Below, piece by piece: positions 62,491 through 64,000 of a DNA stretch of 64,000 nucleotides. This DNA is from Aradus depressus (Eukaryota > Arthropoda > Insecta > Hemiptera > Aradidae): positions 46,517,087-46,581,086 of the forward strand of contig OY759216.1 in NCBI GenBank assembly GCA_963662175.1. Direction: 5' to 3'. The notes below the pieces were generated by a model, which saw only the letters and a list, made by a program, of their open reading frames with translations, had not been told where the DNA came from and ran no database searches. The stretch's first letter is position 1. Every line of letters begins with the position of its first letter. The position numbers and the translations under genes were made by a program.

Positions 62491-62960
62491 TTATTACTTA
62501 CGTAGTATAGGAGAAGTTATGTTATCGTGTCATAGAGGAATATTAGGTTTTCTAAATCCCTCAATCCAAAAATTAATATAGATTTTCATTTCTTTGTGTC
62601 TGTGGACTCGATAATTCCCGGTAAAATACCCGGACACGAGCTTGTCTGAACAGCATTGAAGTCACCAATGTCCCATCTGGATCCTATGCGTCCTCGATAG
62701 TATTATCGATTAATATCTTTATCCCCCTTTCATCCTCCATAACATAGAATAATTTAGATCAGGTAGATGTACTTGAAAAAATAAAAATAAAATAATCATA
62801 TTATAATATAATATTGGAATTGAAAAGCGGTAACTTATGTACCCAGAATTCCATAAGAACAAAATCTATTGCTTTTCTGCTAAACTGACTAAAGGAAGGG
62901 GGGAGGGGGGCTCAACTTAAAAATCCTAGGGACCTATCCCTTCCCTGGAAGCGCCTGGCT
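62491..62960 (+). mobile_element. Broken family B copy
   Basis: Head 62493-62625 (TTACTTACGTAGTATAGGAG then AAGTTATGTTATC, ATTCCCGGTAAAAT), interrupted at about 62630-62830 by sequence including GTCTGAACAGCATTGAAGTC then ACCAATGT shared with 8768-8795. The B monomer resumes at about 62835-62935. Confidence 0.6.
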
Positions 62961-63004
62961 TCCCCCTTATTATATTACCAGTATGTTTATACTTATACTA
63001 CCTG

Positions 63005-63305
63005 AACCAAACCCTTCATGAAGTGCTCAGTCTCCCAGTTGCCTTAATGAACCTTAGAATGCTCTCATAGTCCAATCTTCTAAAGTCGTCCTCTGCGATT
63101 ACATCTCCACCAAAGTTGCGGAATCTCGTTCGCGCATATCACGAGCAGATGCCCAGGAAGTGTGCCGCCATTTCGTCTTCTTCCCCACATCTATCGCAGG
63201 TAGGACTGTCCTTGACTCCCACAGTGTGTAGGTGTCTATTGAACGGACCATGTGAGGTTCAGGATCCCGTCTTTCAGAACCCTGGACTCTCCCCTCACTG
63301 GAACA
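63005..63305 (-). pseudogene. LINE C-terminal fragment (zinc-knuckle region)
   Basis: The minus strand encodes TSHGPFNRHLHTVGVKDSPT then CDRCGEEDEMAAHFLGICS*, YARTRFRNFGGDV and IAEDDFRRLDYESILRFIKA then TGRLSTS and a natural stop near 63018. The GHGxFxxHL...C-xC--E----H-L--C...R---FG layout is the end of RNase H-bearing LINE polyproteins (jockey/I/R1 group). One premature stop (after GICS) and an upstream frameshift disable it. The plus-strand frame 63116-63352 is its shadow. Confidence 0.85.
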
Positions 63306-63349
63306 TCTTCGACTGCCTGCATGTGGTCTTTTCTCTCCATGTACGCGGA

Positions 63350-63515
63350 TGAATGTATCGACAAAAAATACTCAAATTTAGTATGATTAAGTCAACTATT
63401 GATATTTAGCAGAAATGGTCGATTGGTTATGGAAGGAGAACATATAATCGATTAATTCATGCCGGGGAAGTACATTGCCAGTGATTTTCCGCCAACTTTT
63501 TTTTGGAATCGTGGA
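63350..63515 (+). mobile_element. Family B 3' fragment
   Basis: GGATGAATGTATCGACAAAA, AATTTAGTATGATTAAGTCA then ACTATTGATATTTAGC, GTCGATTGGTTATGGAAGGA, then GCCGGGGAAGTACATTGCCA and GTGATTTTCCGCCAAC. Confidence 0.75.
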
Positions 63516-64000
63516 GTCGGATAACATGAAATTCTAGTGACTCTTGTTGAAATATTCAACGTAGAAACACCTTTCGGATCACAGACGATAAAGTGCAAGA
63601 TGTCGGTGCAGCCTTGTCGTTTCGCCACTAATCAAATTAACTTTCATATTATAGAATTAGTTTTCTTGGTGTCATATTAATCTTGTTGCTATGTGTCATG
63701 TATGTACATATAACTGTTGTTATTATATTTACCTTTACAACACCGCTTACACAACGTTTAGTGCAATACTCTCAGGTGACTTATCTAACTACAATTTTCT
63801 GTTCAGTTGAAACTAATACTGCCTCCGTCTCAGTTACTTAGGTGTCAAACAAGACATGGGTCCCCCACACTCCTACCCATTCATATTACGTGTATATATT
63901 TATTTTTTTATTTTTTAAATTACGATATACATGTAAATTGTATATGTGTGTCGATATTTATTCCCTGCGTTGTGCGAAACGTTATTCGCTATTGAATTTG
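63516..64000. other. Unassigned spacer to window end
   Basis: No gene supported; the frame 63807-63995 is AT-driven. Confidence 0.35.

Noticed and set aside
63116..63352. 78-codon plus-strand frame
   Set aside because: Antisense of the LINE zinc-knuckle fragment, which has the recognisable motif.

Overview
This is an AT-rich, repeat-saturated stretch of an animal nuclear genome, most likely an insect. Evidence: a metazoan-type 5S rRNA gene, jockey-type LINE remnants, a tRNA-derived SINE, pogo/Tigger- and hAT-type DNA elements, and short runs of TTAGG, the common insect telomere unit. Species cannot be fixed from the sequence alone; a large hemipteran-like genome would fit. I find no intact host protein-coding gene. 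The open frames (all under about 170 codons) are chance frames, frames across simple sequence, or pieces of decayed mobile elements.

Layout. 1-13 kb: copies of a high-copy family (called B here) in both orientations, tRNA-SINEs (best copy 7577-7917 with a 13-bp target duplication), foldback elements, and at 2291-2453 a hairpin enclosing a hammerhead-like core. 13-23 kb: family C (a relative of B), SINE pieces, a 5S rRNA gene on the minus strand (19221-19339) and a pogo/Tigger-type MITE with TA duplication (19397-20109). 23.6-25.5 kb: a complete but dead pogo-like transposon (23651-25507) with matching ends, TA duplication, a frameshifted transposase pseudogene and repeated TGAAACGGAC motifs. 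26-28 kb: B copies, one split by a hAT-type MITE with 8-bp duplication (27246-27744), then a head-to-head pair of hammerhead-like motifs (28.1-28.2 kb). 29-37 kb: a 729-bp TIR element with repeated CCGCGTAA motifs, an in-frame 126-bp tandem triplication, telomere-like CCTAA/CCTCTTAA arrays and a 76-bp-arm foldback. 37-46 kb: LINE remnants, including an inverted duplication (40.6-41.0 / 43.0-43.4 kb) carrying jockey-type reverse-transcriptase C-terminal sequence plus the same SINE junction. 46-55 kb: more B and SINE, with a B copy expanded to about six 125-128-bp monomers (51.9-53.1 kb). 55.4-57.7 kb: a 2.3-kb, 35-bp minisatellite with higher-order structure. 58-64 kb: LINE 3' ends, SINEs, B pieces and a 76-bp-arm foldback.

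Functionally the window is a record of nested insertion. Autonomous-type elements (jockey LINE, pogo) are present only as remains. Non-autonomous families (SINE, B, C, MITEs, ribozyme-like foldbacks) dominate. The most interesting signals are the hammerhead-like cores inside foldbacks, family B with hairpin ends and internal tandem monomers, and the repeated presumptive transposase-binding motifs in the pogo-like element.
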